NCBI GenBank assembly: GCA_964383905.1
Contig: CAYLJO010000022.1
Location: 1 to 43,905 of the forward strand
DNA length: 43,905 nt
Source: CAYLJO01 sp964383905
Lineage (GTDB): Bacteria; Acidobacteriota; Blastocatellia; Pyrinomonadales; Pyrinomonadaceae
Direction of reading: 5' to 3'
Shown here: positions 8,845-17,530 of the stretch, piece by piece
Layout of the letters: the number at the start of each line of letters is the position of its first letter
How positions within the stretch are numbered: the first letter of the stretch is position 1
Notes under the pieces: generated by a model
The model's input: only the letters and a program-made list of their open reading frames with translations
What the model was told of the DNA's origin: nothing
The model's database searches: none
Translations under genes and position numbers: made by a program

Positions 8845-9831
8845 TTAGGGCCACGCGACAGGCGTGACGTGCGCGCGCAGCTCCGCTGCCTTCTCTTCGG
8901 CCAGCGTGTCGTTAATGAACATCCCCGCCCCTGTTTCGCTCCCGGCGAGATACTTCAGCTTAGTCGGCGTCCGCAGCGGCGGGTAAAACTCTATGTGAAA
9001 GTGGTAGTAATCATAGGAGCCGCCGTCGACCGGGCGCTGATGCATTACCATCATATAAGGAAAGGACAGATTGAACAGGCGGTCATAGGCGACGAGCAAC
9101 ATCTTGATCATCGCCGCCAGATCATTCTGTTCCATCTGATCCATATCCGTGAGCGCCTGTAAGTGGCGCAGTGAGCAGATGTGCGCCTCGTAAGGCCAGC
9201 GCGCGTAAAACGGGATAAACGCCACGAAAGAGTTGTTTTCGGTCACAACCCGCCGCCCGTCACGGCGCTCTTCGGCGGCGATGTCGCAGATCAGACAGCG
9301 CCCCGTGCGCCCGTGGTGCTCACGGGACTGTTCGAGCTCACGCGCGATGCGTGGCGGCTTGAACGGGTAGGCGTAAATCTGCCCGTGCGGGTGATGAAGC
9401 GTGACGCCGATCGCTTCGCCCTTATTCTCAAAGATGAATACGTACTCTACGTAATCCAGCGCGCCGAGCTCGCGAAAGCGATCCGTCCAGACCCTGACCA
9501 GCTTGTGTATCTGGTTGACAGACTCCGCGGCGAGCGTCGAGTAATGGTTCGGCGTATAGACCACAACTTCGCAGACGCCCTGCGCCGGGCGCACCGGATA
9601 AAGTTCCGAGCCTTCAACAGCAGGCTCCGGCGGGTCGGGACGCAAGGAAGGGAAACGGTTCTCAAAAACAACTATGTCATAGGTGCTCTCCGGTATTTCG
9701 GTCGGGAAGCCGCCCGGCTTTGTCGGGCAGAGGGGGCAGAAATCGGGGGGCGGCAGGAATGTCCGATCCTGCCGGTGTGTCGCCGTCGCCACCCATTCAC
9801 CTAACAAAGGATTCCAACGAAGCTCAGACAC
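8845..9831 (-). CDS. galT: Galactose-1-phosphate uridylyltransferase
   Basis: A 328-residue Leloir enzyme exchanging UMP between UDP-glucose and galactose-1-phosphate. The active-site HPHGQIYA is present, with the second histidine of HPH (His149) the expected nucleophile. A zinc site is suggested by FCPLCP near residue 32. The start is GTG 9831 within the context GTGTCTGA, so it overlaps the final codons of a small upstream ORF; GGAGGAG inside that ORF supplies the ribosome-binding site. MSELRWNPLLGEW is a typical GalT beginning, which supports this start. Confidence 0.95.
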   Translation of the reverse strand: MSELRWNPLLGEWVATATHRQDRTFLPPPDFCPLCPTKPGGFPTEIPESTYDIVVFENRFPSLRPDPPEPAVEGSELYPVRPAQGVCEVVVYTPNHYSTLAAESVNQIHKLVRVWTDRFRELGALDYVEYVFIFENKGEAIGVTLHHPHGQIYAYPFKPPRIARELEQSREHHGRTGRCLICDIAAEERRDGRRVVTENNSFVAFIPFYARWPYEAHICSLRHLQALTDMDQMEQNDLAAMIKMLLVAYDRLFNLSFPYMMVMHQRPVDGGSYDYYHFHIEFYPPLRTPTKLKYLAGSETGAGMFINDTLAEEKAAELRAHVTPVAWP

Positions 9832-9967
9832 GGCGCTCCTCCTCTGCCAGCGGCTCAGGTTTCGGCTCGGGAGGCTGCACGTTTGCCTCCGGAGGCGCCG
9901 GTTCGTCTTCGAACGTGTAGAAGATTAAGTATCGCCCGTCTTCTTTAATGATTCGTCTCCGACGCAT
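9824..9967 (-). CDS. Small 47-48-residue protein overlapping galT start
   Basis: A short reading frame starts at ATG 9967 (or the adjacent ATG 9970) and stops at TGA 9824-9826, eight bases into galT. The peptide begins with a basic block (MRRRRIIKEDGRYLIFYTF) and ends in a Pro/Glu-rich tail (EPKPEPLAEEERRV). TGGAG lies four bases upstream of ATG 9967. It fills the space between the GH51 stop (9991) and galT almost exactly, and its end contains galT's Shine-Dalgarno sequence. I do not recognise a family. It could be a real microprotein or a leader peptide coupling galT translation to upstream cistrons. Confidence 0.55.
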   Translation of the reverse strand: MRRRRIIKEDGRYLIFYTFEDEPAPPEANVQPPEPKPEPLAEEERRV

Positions 9968-9990
9968 CATACTCCAGTTTAAGCCGACTG

Positions 9991-12048
9991 TTATTGCGCC
10001 ACGCTGAGTGTAATCACGGACACCGAATGCGCCGGCAATTCGACGACGAGATCGCGGCCCGCGCGCGCTTGCGAGCGCATGATGGATACCGCGTCGGGTG
10101 TCGCAAAGCTGTTTGCAGTCGTCAGTGTGGGGGCGGTAATTGTTTCCACGTCCGCGCTCGCCCCAACTTCTGCTCCCGCTAAGCTAATCGTAGTACGCAC
10201 GGGTCTTTCCCGGTCAGTATTCACCGCCTTGATGTAAATCTGCCGGCCGTCGGCCGAGCGACTCGAGACCACATCGAGAACCGGTACGCCTTTGCCCTCG
10301 CGGGTCGTGTCAAACGTCGGGCCCTCCACTTCTGCATTGAGGCGCCTGGTGCCGAGGTGGTTATTGTAGAGTTGGATGACCAGGTATGTCGGCGTCACGA
10401 ATAGGCCATGGCGGCTCGCTTGAATAATGCCGCCGGGCCAGCCGTTAACCAGGTCTGATACCGCGCTCATCCCGACCATTTCACCCGACCGCTCAAAGAC
10501 ATTCATCAGCCGCGCGCCGTAGAGGGCCGACTCCATCGAGTGCTCTGACGGCAAAGGCAGCGATGTGTTCCACTCGTTAATATTAAGCCTGATCTGATGG
10601 CCCGGCACTACTTCGCGCATCAACTGCCCGACCTGCTTGTAGAAGCGCTCGTAGAAGAGGGGCCGTGCCATGAGATTGAGCGGGTCATGATGCATTTCGC
10701 CTGTGCCGTAATAGTGATGAATGGCCAGGTAGTCCATCCGCTCGCCCGCGAGCCTGAGCACAGTCCGATTCCATCTCATGTCATTGTCGCCGCAGCCCGT
10801 AAACTTGATTGTCGGGTCGACGGCGCGCATGGCCTCGTAGTAGCGATTAAAGTTGCGCCCGTAGGTCTCGGCGTCGGTGTGTCCGCGCACCCAGCCGCCC
10901 CAGATTTCGTTGCCGACCTCCCAGTACTTGACGCTGTACGGAAGGGCATGCCCGTTCGCGGCGCGCATCGCGCCATACCTGGATGTCGCAGGGCCGTTGC
11001 AGTACTCGACCCACGCGGCGGCCTCCTGGGGGGTGGCTCCGCCCCCCTCCACATTGACCGTGATGGACGGCTCGGCCCCGATGTTATGGCAGAACTGTAT
11101 GAACTCGTCCGTGCCAAAGTCGCTCGGCTCAGGCTCATTCTTCCACGAAAGATTGACCCACGTGGTACGCTCATCGCGCGGGCCAACCCCCCACATCCAG
11201 TGGTAGTCCTGCGCCACATTTCCGCCAGGCCAGCGGACGAATGCCGGGCGCAGGGCTTTAACCTTCTCGAAGACGTCGGCGCGCACCCCGTCAACGGCGT
11301 CGCCGGGAAGCAGCGAGACCTGATCAACCCAGAGCCGGCCGCGCCCGTTGACGAGAATGGCGAACCTCGCCAGCGGGTCGCTCCTGTCTGGCCTAAGCGT
11401 AAAGTCGTATCTCCTCCAGTCACCGCTGACCTTATTAATGGCAGCCTCCGCGTATGTTTCGCCGCCTGAGATGTCACGTTCAAGCGCGAGGGTCACCTGC
11501 CCGTTGAAGTCATTCGTCTTGAGCCACAGGTACCCGCGATAATCGGCGCCTTGCCTGATCGGAATCTGACCCTGATAAAGCCCGTGGCGTGGTAGAACGC
11601 CTTCGCCCACGTCGATGCGTATAGAATGTTCGGTCGATCGGGCTGCGGGCCTCTTTGTTACGGGGTAGGATACCGAATCATCCCAGTGAAAATTCAATGC
11701 GGAGTCGTCATTACGATCGTCAGGGTAACGTTCCCAATAGCGCGGCAGCCCGATCGCGTTCGGCGCCTCTTCAAAGCTCCGGTCGCGAATTAGCTCCGCA
11801 AAGAGCCCGCCCTTTAGGTCCTCGAACATGAACTCGGTGAACTGGCCATAGAGCAGCGGGCTGATCTGGTTCTCGACCTTGCCGGCGTCAATCGTAATGT
11901 GCGCCGTCGCCGGCTGCGTCGCTGCGCCCGATGCCTGTAAGGCAACGATGCAGAAGAGCAGCGCGATAGGCAGAAAATAGTCTTTAAGCCCGACCGACCT
12001 GCGGCGGCCCCGCGCGATTCTCAATTCATAGACCACTACTCGCCGCAT
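9991..12048 (-). CDS. Secreted GH51 alpha-L-arabinofuranosidase
   Basis: A 685-residue exported enzyme releasing terminal alpha-L-arabinofuranose. An unusually basic N-terminal region precedes a hydrophobic signal segment (YFLPIALLFCIVALQASG). The mature part starts with ISPLLYGQFTEFMFEDLKGG, typical of GH51. Residues about 100-245 look like a carbohydrate-binding beta-sandwich inserted before the catalytic barrel, as in eukaryotic-type GH51 enzymes. The acid/base is Glu381 in WEVGNEIWG and the nucleophile Glu492 in NINEWN. The C-terminal domain ends in VVELPAHSVSVITL, common in this family. It begins 22 bases after the GH2 stop, so the two are in one operon. Confidence 0.93.
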   Translation of the reverse strand: MRRVVVYELRIARGRRRSVGLKDYFLPIALLFCIVALQASGAATQPATAHITIDAGKVENQISPLLYGQFTEFMFEDLKGGLFAELIRDRSFEEAPNAIGLPRYWERYPDDRNDDSALNFHWDDSVSYPVTKRPAARSTEHSIRIDVGEGVLPRHGLYQGQIPIRQGADYRGYLWLKTNDFNGQVTLALERDISGGETYAEAAINKVSGDWRRYDFTLRPDRSDPLARFAILVNGRGRLWVDQVSLLPGDAVDGVRADVFEKVKALRPAFVRWPGGNVAQDYHWMWGVGPRDERTTWVNLSWKNEPEPSDFGTDEFIQFCHNIGAEPSITVNVEGGGATPQEAAAWVEYCNGPATSRYGAMRAANGHALPYSVKYWEVGNEIWGGWVRGHTDAETYGRNFNRYYEAMRAVDPTIKFTGCGDNDMRWNRTVLRLAGERMDYLAIHHYYGTGEMHHDPLNLMARPLFYERFYKQVGQLMREVVPGHQIRLNINEWNTSLPLPSEHSMESALYGARLMNVFERSGEMVGMSAVSDLVNGWPGGIIQASRHGLFVTPTYLVIQLYNNHLGTRRLNAEVEGPTFDTTREGKGVPVLDVVSSRSADGRQIYIKAVNTDRERPVRTTISLAGAEVGASADVETITAPTLTTANSFATPDAVSIMRSQARAGRDLVVELPAHSVSVITLSVAQ

Positions 12049-12070
12049 GTGCTCTGTTACCGGTTGCCTC

Positions 12071-14908
12071 CTACTTCGTTCTCAGCTTAGGCGAAAACGC
12101 GGTCCCGCTCGTGTAACGAATAATCGCGTCAAGCAGGCGGGTGGCATACGGGTCGCCGCCGTACTGGTCGAAGCGGAAAGTCGTCGCAAACAGTTTCCCA
12201 TTGCCCGCCTGCATCTGAACCGCCAGCGCCGCATTGTTGTTAAGCCAGCCATAAAAGATGCCGGCCAGCACGTCATCATAATCTTCGCCGCGGACGCCTT
12301 GAATAATATAACGCGGCACGACGCTGTCTGATTCAAAACCGAGTATTTTGGTGAAGGCGACGTCACTAAACGGCGGCATGTCCGCCCGTATCCAGTTGAA
12401 GTTTGTCACCCAATTACCGTCCAGATCGGAGCCGGCGCGCGCCACACTCTTGTAGGGCGCACTCACAGGAAACGCTTCTTTTGCGTCGGCCAACACGACG
12501 GCGCGTCCTCCCCTTTGCAGGTACTGTTGCACGTTATCATCAAGCCTGGTTGAAATCATCAGTGTGTTGGTACCCGCGCCGGCGATACTGCTGCCGTTCG
12601 CCCTAAAGACCGTATAACCGGAGGTCGTCAGCGCTTCCGACAACTTCTCAAGGCTATTTGCCGGATCGTAAATAGAAAGTTTGAGATCTTTCGCAGCTAC
12701 GTTCTTCGGAAAGAGGAAGATCTCGTAGCTATTTTCGGCGATGAGAGAATCATCACGACCGCGAACTTCGATCAACAGCCGTTCGCGGCGCGGGCGCTCA
12801 ACCTCTGGCGCAACGAAGGAGATGGATGAAAGCGGCTCAACGCTCGCCCGCCTGACGGGCCTGGTGATCGCGAGCCGGCCGCGCGCGCCTGAATCGGTTG
12901 TCCATTCAACCCGTCCGCCCGAGAGCTCCATGCCGCTGTAGTGTGAAATCAGCGTTGGGATCTCAATGGGCTCGCCCACCGTATAGTTGCATTTTGGCGG
13001 CCGTGCCAGAATTACGTCCGGCTGTTGAATCTTCGCCAACTCTGAGGCATAGACCTTCGGGTGGCGCCACATGTCCATCAGCCCATTAACTTCCCAGTTG
13101 ATGTCTGTGAGCTCCGTGATGACGTAGCCCTGGATCGAGGGGTAACGGCGGATCTCCTCGATCTCGTGTTTGAGCGAGATAAACTCGTGCCACTCAGTCG
13201 CTTCGGCGAGCGAATTAAAGTCTGGAAAGAGACGCCCGAATTGAAACTCTTTAAAGCGATCAAAGACGCCGGCGGGCCGCGTCACCGCGCGCCCGGCGAA
13301 GTCGCGACCGAACCACCACGGCAACTCTTTCGGGAGCCGTGGCAGCCCCCAGTTGCCGAATTCTGAAAGGACGAGCGGTTCACCGCCCGTGCGTTCGGCG
13401 TCGCCGTACGGGCTGAAATTCCATTTCGGATGCGTGGCGAAATCGGCCACCCACCTGTCGAAAGCAACGTGATCGTCGGGGATTGAGTTGTAACGATGAT
13501 TATCTTCAATGTCGGTCCTGACATGAAAATTATCGCAGCACGCGCTGTTATCGACGATCAGCCGGCCCAGTGGCGCGGTCAATCTCTTTCCGCGGTCGTA
13601 AGCCGCGCGCAGCCACCGGCGCCGCTCCCCTTGCTTGAGGTCGGCGCCCCACGACTCGTTAATAATGCTCTGGATGACGATTGACGGGTGATTCCAGTCG
13701 CGTGCGACCTCTTCGGCGAAAATCTTCTCGTCGCGCTCGGCCGCCTTCGGTGTGAAATGATGAAAGTCGTTCCACGACGGGATCTCGTACCAGACGAGCA
13801 CGCCCGCTTCGTCGGCCACCCTCCGATAAACAGGATCCGGCACCTTGATGTGGCAGCGTAGTGTGTTTAGCCCGAGACGCTTGGCCTTCAACATCATGTC
13901 GCGCACGTACTCCTCAGACGGCGGCGTATAGATAGTTTCCGGATAAAAATCCTGGTCGAGCGCGGCGATCATGTAGAAGGACTCGCCGTTCAGATAGAAG
14001 TGGCGGTCGCGCGCTTCGAAGGAGCGAAATCCGAAGCGATCTTCCAAGGTATCCTGCCCCTCCAGCGTGACTTCCACCGAGTAGAGGGAAGGATTGGACG
14101 GGCTCCAGAGTTGCGGCATTTTAGCACGTCCGGTAAACGGATAGGGTCCAATATCGCGCGCCCGCAGGGTCTGAGTAAATTCGGTCCCGCCTTGCGGGTT
14201 ACGAACTTTAACGCCCAGCATCCTGTTGAACATTCCGGCGACACGCGCGCCGCCTGAGAGCTTCACTTCGACTCTAACTTCACCGTCGATGTGGGGTGTA
14301 ACATGTACCTGCTCAATGTAGATATCGGGCTTGATTTCAAGCGTCACCGGCTGCCAGATCCCGCCGGTCTGGACATACCAGTTCTGCTTGCCGTGGGATA
14401 TCTTGTTGTAAGGCATCTCGGTAAAGCGCGGCAACTTCCCCTCCTCGTCCATCGGAGGATCGATCACCCGCATGACCAACTCATTCGCACCGGGCTTGAC
14501 GTTATCCGTGATGTCGAAGACGAACGGAGTATAGCCACCTTCGTGCGCGCCAACCGGTTTACCGTTGAGGAACAGTTCGCTGAAGTAATCCACCGCCCCG
14601 AAGCGCAGGAGCACACGCCGCGGGTCGCTCAGCTGCGGAACTTCGAACCTCGTCCGGTACCACCCGACGCCCATGTAATCGCGCAGGTCTGCAAACTGAG
14701 CATTCCAGGACAATCCGACACGAACATAGCGCCAGCTCTTATCGCCGTCGAGATCGTTTAACTTGAGCGTGGCTGATTGATCCACGAGAAGCTGCCAGCC
14801 TTGCTCCAGCCTTACCGTCTGTGCGCCGGCTGCGGTGAGGAGGAGCAATAGCAGGCCGGTAGTGAATGCCGCTTTGAAGACAGGTCGTGCTTTCGACACC
14901 CCTCTCAT
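12071..14908 (-). CDS. Secreted GH2 glycosidase (beta-galactosidase/glucuronidase-like)
   Basis: A 945-residue exported enzyme. Signal peptide about residues 1-29 (ending TAAGA/Q). The order is jelly-roll sugar-binding domain (RFGAVDYFSELFLNGKPVG at about 100-120), immunoglobulin-like domain, TIM barrel, then an extra C-terminal region of about 300 residues. The catalytic acid/base is Glu418 (IINESWG) and the nucleophile Glu516 (VLSEFGNWG). The C-terminal part includes a Rossmann-like stretch (MISTRLDDNVQQYLQRGGRA) similar to the glutaminase-fold domain seen after some glycosidases. In an arabinogalactan locus a galactosidase is the best guess, but GH2 also covers glucuronidases and mannosidases. 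It starts 31 bases after the concanavalin-like gene. Confidence 0.85.
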   Translation of the reverse strand: MRGVSKARPVFKAAFTTGLLLLLLTAAGAQTVRLEQGWQLLVDQSATLKLNDLDGDKSWRYVRVGLSWNAQFADLRDYMGVGWYRTRFEVPQLSDPRRVLLRFGAVDYFSELFLNGKPVGAHEGGYTPFVFDITDNVKPGANELVMRVIDPPMDEEGKLPRFTEMPYNKISHGKQNWYVQTGGIWQPVTLEIKPDIYIEQVHVTPHIDGEVRVEVKLSGGARVAGMFNRMLGVKVRNPQGGTEFTQTLRARDIGPYPFTGRAKMPQLWSPSNPSLYSVEVTLEGQDTLEDRFGFRSFEARDRHFYLNGESFYMIAALDQDFYPETIYTPPSEEYVRDMMLKAKRLGLNTLRCHIKVPDPVYRRVADEAGVLVWYEIPSWNDFHHFTPKAAERDEKIFAEEVARDWNHPSIVIQSIINESWGADLKQGERRRWLRAAYDRGKRLTAPLGRLIVDNSACCDNFHVRTDIEDNHRYNSIPDDHVAFDRWVADFATHPKWNFSPYGDAERTGGEPLVLSEFGNWGLPRLPKELPWWFGRDFAGRAVTRPAGVFDRFKEFQFGRLFPDFNSLAEATEWHEFISLKHEIEEIRRYPSIQGYVITELTDINWEVNGLMDMWRHPKVYASELAKIQQPDVILARPPKCNYTVGEPIEIPTLISHYSGMELSGGRVEWTTDSGARGRLAITRPVRRASVEPLSSISFVAPEVERPRRERLLIEVRGRDDSLIAENSYEIFLFPKNVAAKDLKLSIYDPANSLEKLSEALTTSGYTVFRANGSSIAGAGTNTLMISTRLDDNVQQYLQRGGRAVVLADAKEAFPVSAPYKSVARAGSDLDGNWVTNFNWIRADMPPFSDVAFTKILGFESDSVVPRYIIQGVRGEDYDDVLAGIFYGWLNNNAALAVQMQAGNGKLFATTFRFDQYGGDPYATRLLDAIIRYTSGTAFSPKLRTK

Positions 14909-14939
14909 CGTTAATCCGCAAACTCTTACGATTAGTCGG

Positions 14940-15638
14940 TTAAGGTTGCTTCGGCGTCACGACACGCACCGATTTCCAATCGTTTTCCGACGACCCGTAG
15001 CCGTAGAGCATGACGTGAAAGGCACGTGGTAAATTCCTGACCATCTTTTGCAGGCCCGGCTGCCCGTTGAGCATAAAGAAGAACTCATCGCCGCGACGGA
15101 CGACGCCGAGTGTCGGGTTCCTGACCTTGGTGGCGAGTTTCCGGTTGTCGAGCCGCTCGCCTCTGCCATCAATCACCGACCACGCTTCAAACGTCCCCTC
15201 GCTCGTCAGTATCCATTCAATGCGATTACGCCCCGAGCCGTCAAACAAAATGGTCAGAATGGCGTTGCCAATCGGCAGCCTTCTCTGCCCCTCCTCCGGC
15301 TGTGCCTCACCCACTTTAGAAACCGTGGCTTCAACAATAAAGCGGTCGGCGACGAAGGCCGGCTTGCTTCGCACACCGGAGCGCGAAGCTCCCATGCCCC
15401 TCATTCGGAGCTGGCCATCTTTAACTTCAACCTTGCCTCCGCTACCACCTTCGAACGTGAAACGCTCCCACTTGCTGGTATCCAGAGTCTGACCGTTAAA
15501 CTCATCTCCCCATTGAGCAAAGGCCGTGGCGGTCGCGGGCGTCGAGGATTGGCCGGGAGGCGGTTGCTGCGCGGAAACCAGTGATGCGGAGCAAATGGTC
15601 ATGACGGTGATAAAAACTGCGCGTGAAAAGTTAACCAT
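14940..15638 (-). CDS. Secreted concanavalin/LamG-like protein
   Basis: A 232-residue protein with a clear signal peptide (cleavage about VSA/QQ) and a proline-rich linker, then a beta-sandwich beginning WGDEFNGQTLDTSKWERF, the opening strand pattern of GH16/LamG/DUF1080-type folds. I see no GH16 ExDxxE catalytic motif, so it is probably a carbohydrate-binding or accessory protein. ATG 15638 is preferred over GTG 15641 because GAGG is seven bases upstream. It heads the GH2-GH51-galT-galK run. It may bind the glycan at the cell surface, or be a lyase-like enzyme of unknown mechanism. Confidence 0.65.
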   Translation of the reverse strand: MVNFSRAVFITVMTICSASLVSAQQPPPGQSSTPATATAFAQWGDEFNGQTLDTSKWERFTFEGGSGGKVEVKDGQLRMRGMGASRSGVRSKPAFVADRFIVEATVSKVGEAQPEEGQRRLPIGNAILTILFDGSGRNRIEWILTSEGTFEAWSVIDGRGERLDNRKLATKVRNPTLGVVRRGDEFFFMLNGQPGLQKMVRNLPRAFHVMLYGYGSSENDWKSVRVVTPKQP

Positions 15639-15771
15639 CACAGCACCTCGAAGAAGGGAAGGGGCGAGCTGCTAACCATTTATGCTTTTGGACTGAGATG
15701 CCCGATTTAAGAATCGAATTTGAATGTCCGCGCCGGGTGGCCTACGTTCGCCGATACTTACATAGCCGGCT

Positions 15772-17427
15772 TTAGAATCGCACGTTGGAGAGACGACGAA
15801 CCAGATCCTGCCTCTCATTCTGAGCTTGCTCCTGCTGGCTGTCACTCAGTCGCTTAAATACCGCTAACTCCCTTTGGGCGTCGGCGGCTCGCTTGAGGCG
15901 CGTGTAAACACGGCCGAGTTGATAGTGAGCCTCGACCAGATTGGGCTCGGACGCAACCACGCGCTCAAGTTGACCGGCGGCCTCAGTCACCCGGTCCAAG
16001 CGTAGATAGAGTTTTGCCAGCGCCAGGCGGGCCGGAGCGAATGACGGGTCGAGCGCCACCGCACGTGCGAGATGGGACTCGGCGCGCGTCAGATCACCCG
16101 ATGTTTGTCTTAATACGGCGTCGGCGGCAAGATAATGGGCGGCGGCGAGACGCTCATCAGCCACCAGGGCCTTCTCATAGAGTGAGATGGCGTCAGCGTA
16201 CATGCCCGTTTCGTCATAGATCAATCCCAGATAAGCGAGCGCCGGGGCGAACATCGGGTCGAGCTCAATAGCGTGCTTGAAGGCGACGGCCGCATCGTCA
16301 TGTTTGCGATATGTGAACTGAGCGACGCCTAGAGCGAACCAGAGTTTAGGTGAGCGTGGGAATTCCTTGAGCGCCTCCTGCAAGCGTATGATGGCGGCCG
16401 CCGGAGCCTTCGTATCGGTTAAAAGCATTCCGTAACGGAAGCGATAAGCCTCGTTCTTTGGATCGCGCTCAACGGCGAGGCGCATCGCCGGAATGGCATT
16501 CTCGATATGGCCGGAAGATTGATAGATCTCAGCCAGGGCAGCATAAATAGGCGCCGCGTCAACGCCGCGCGCAACCGCCGCCTCGAGAGTACGACCGGCT
16601 GATGGAATATCCTGATGGCCTAAATGGGCCCGCGCGAGCAGCAGTATAGCGCTGACGTTCGTCGGGTCGGCGGATACTGCAGCATTGAGTTCCTCTACCG
16701 CCTCGCCTATGAGTTCATCACTCAGCAAAGCCGCCCCCAGTTCAGCGCGCGCTGATGGTGCGGTGACCCCGCTCGTCGAGTTGGAGAGGCGACCGACGTA
16801 GTCACGATAATTAGCGGCGGCAGCCTGACGGTCGTTGAGCCGCAGGGCTATGATGACGAGAGAGCGTGCGACCTCCGCATCAGGCGCGATGGCCTGGGCG
16901 CTCTCGAATAAATTGCGGGCCGCGCGTAAGCCTTCCGTGGTCCCACTGGAGAAGCGAATCTGCGCGAGGTTGATGAGCGCGCCCGGCTGCATTTTATCCA
17001 GGCGGAGCGAAGTCTCGAACTCGGAGGCTGCTTGTTGGACGCGGCCGAGCCGGAGCAGGATCGCCCCGTAGTTGTTTCGGGCCGCCGGCGACCGCGGCTC
17101 AGAGCGAACAACGGCGGCGAAGTGCCGCTCGGCCTCTCTGAGTTCGCCGGTGCGGTCAGCCATTATTCCGAGATAGGTGTGTGCCGCGCCATTATTTCGA
17201 TCAATCTCGAGCGCACGCTGGAATAAGGCTTTGGCGGAAGTTAAATCACCCTTTTCAAGCGCGGATGCTCCTTCGGCGACAAGCGCCGCCGCCCGTTCCA
17301 GGGCCGCCGAGTCTTGCGCCAAGCACGAGGATGCACGCGCTTCCTGCGTGACGCTCCCTTCAATCGCGATTAAAAAGATAGCCGCTATCGGTGCGAGGCT
17401 AAATAAAATGGATGTCACGCGTGACAT
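15772..17427 (-). CDS. Secreted TPR-repeat protein (paralog 1)
   Basis: A 551-residue protein with an N-terminal hydrophobic export signal (SLAPIAAIFLIAIEG), followed from about residue 45 by TPR units to near the C-terminus. Repeats are evident in AHTYLGIMADRTGELREAE, ALINLAQIRFSSG, APALAYLGLIYDETGMYADA and EAHYQLGRVYTRLKRAADA. The end (QQEQAQNERQDLVRRL) looks helical. The gene lies directly after the TonB-dependent receptor but beyond that gene's terminator, so it may have its own promoter. A second secreted TPR protein of similar size lies on the other side of the receptor. No enzymatic motif is visible; a periplasmic or surface scaffold role is inferred. Confidence 0.8.
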   Translation of the reverse strand: MSRVTSILFSLAPIAAIFLIAIEGSVTQEARASSCLAQDSAALERAAALVAEGASALEKGDLTSAKALFQRALEIDRNNGAAHTYLGIMADRTGELREAERHFAAVVRSEPRSPAARNNYGAILLRLGRVQQAASEFETSLRLDKMQPGALINLAQIRFSSGTTEGLRAARNLFESAQAIAPDAEVARSLVIIALRLNDRQAAAANYRDYVGRLSNSTSGVTAPSARAELGAALLSDELIGEAVEELNAAVSADPTNVSAILLLARAHLGHQDIPSAGRTLEAAVARGVDAAPIYAALAEIYQSSGHIENAIPAMRLAVERDPKNEAYRFRYGMLLTDTKAPAAAIIRLQEALKEFPRSPKLWFALGVAQFTYRKHDDAAVAFKHAIELDPMFAPALAYLGLIYDETGMYADAISLYEKALVADERLAAAHYLAADAVLRQTSGDLTRAESHLARAVALDPSFAPARLALAKLYLRLDRVTEAAGQLERVVASEPNLVEAHYQLGRVYTRLKRAADAQRELAVFKRLSDSQQEQAQNERQDLVRRLSNVRF

Positions 17428-17463
17428 GATAAGTGAGCTCAGTCAGTCAACAATCAAAGGAGA

Positions 17464-17510
17464 GGAAAACAAACGGCGCGGGAAGAGTTGGCCCAACTTT
17501 CCCCGCGCCG
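17464..17510 (-). terminator. Rho-independent terminator after the TonB receptor
   Basis: Bases 17474-17510 form a long GC-rich inverted repeat (CGGCGCGGG...CCGCGCCG with the AGTTGG/CCAACT inner stem) just after the receptor stop codon. On the minus strand it is followed by TTTGTTTTCC, a good U-tract. It should end most transcription from the receptor promoter before the TPR gene. Confidence 0.85.
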
Positions 17511-17530
17511 CTCGATCAATAGCGTCCGGG

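Noticed and set aside
10597..11469. 290-codon open frame on the plus strand
   Set aside because: Lies wholly antisense to the catalytic core of the GH51 gene; its peptide is Arg/Val/Ala-rich without motifs. It is a by-product of GC-rich codon use.
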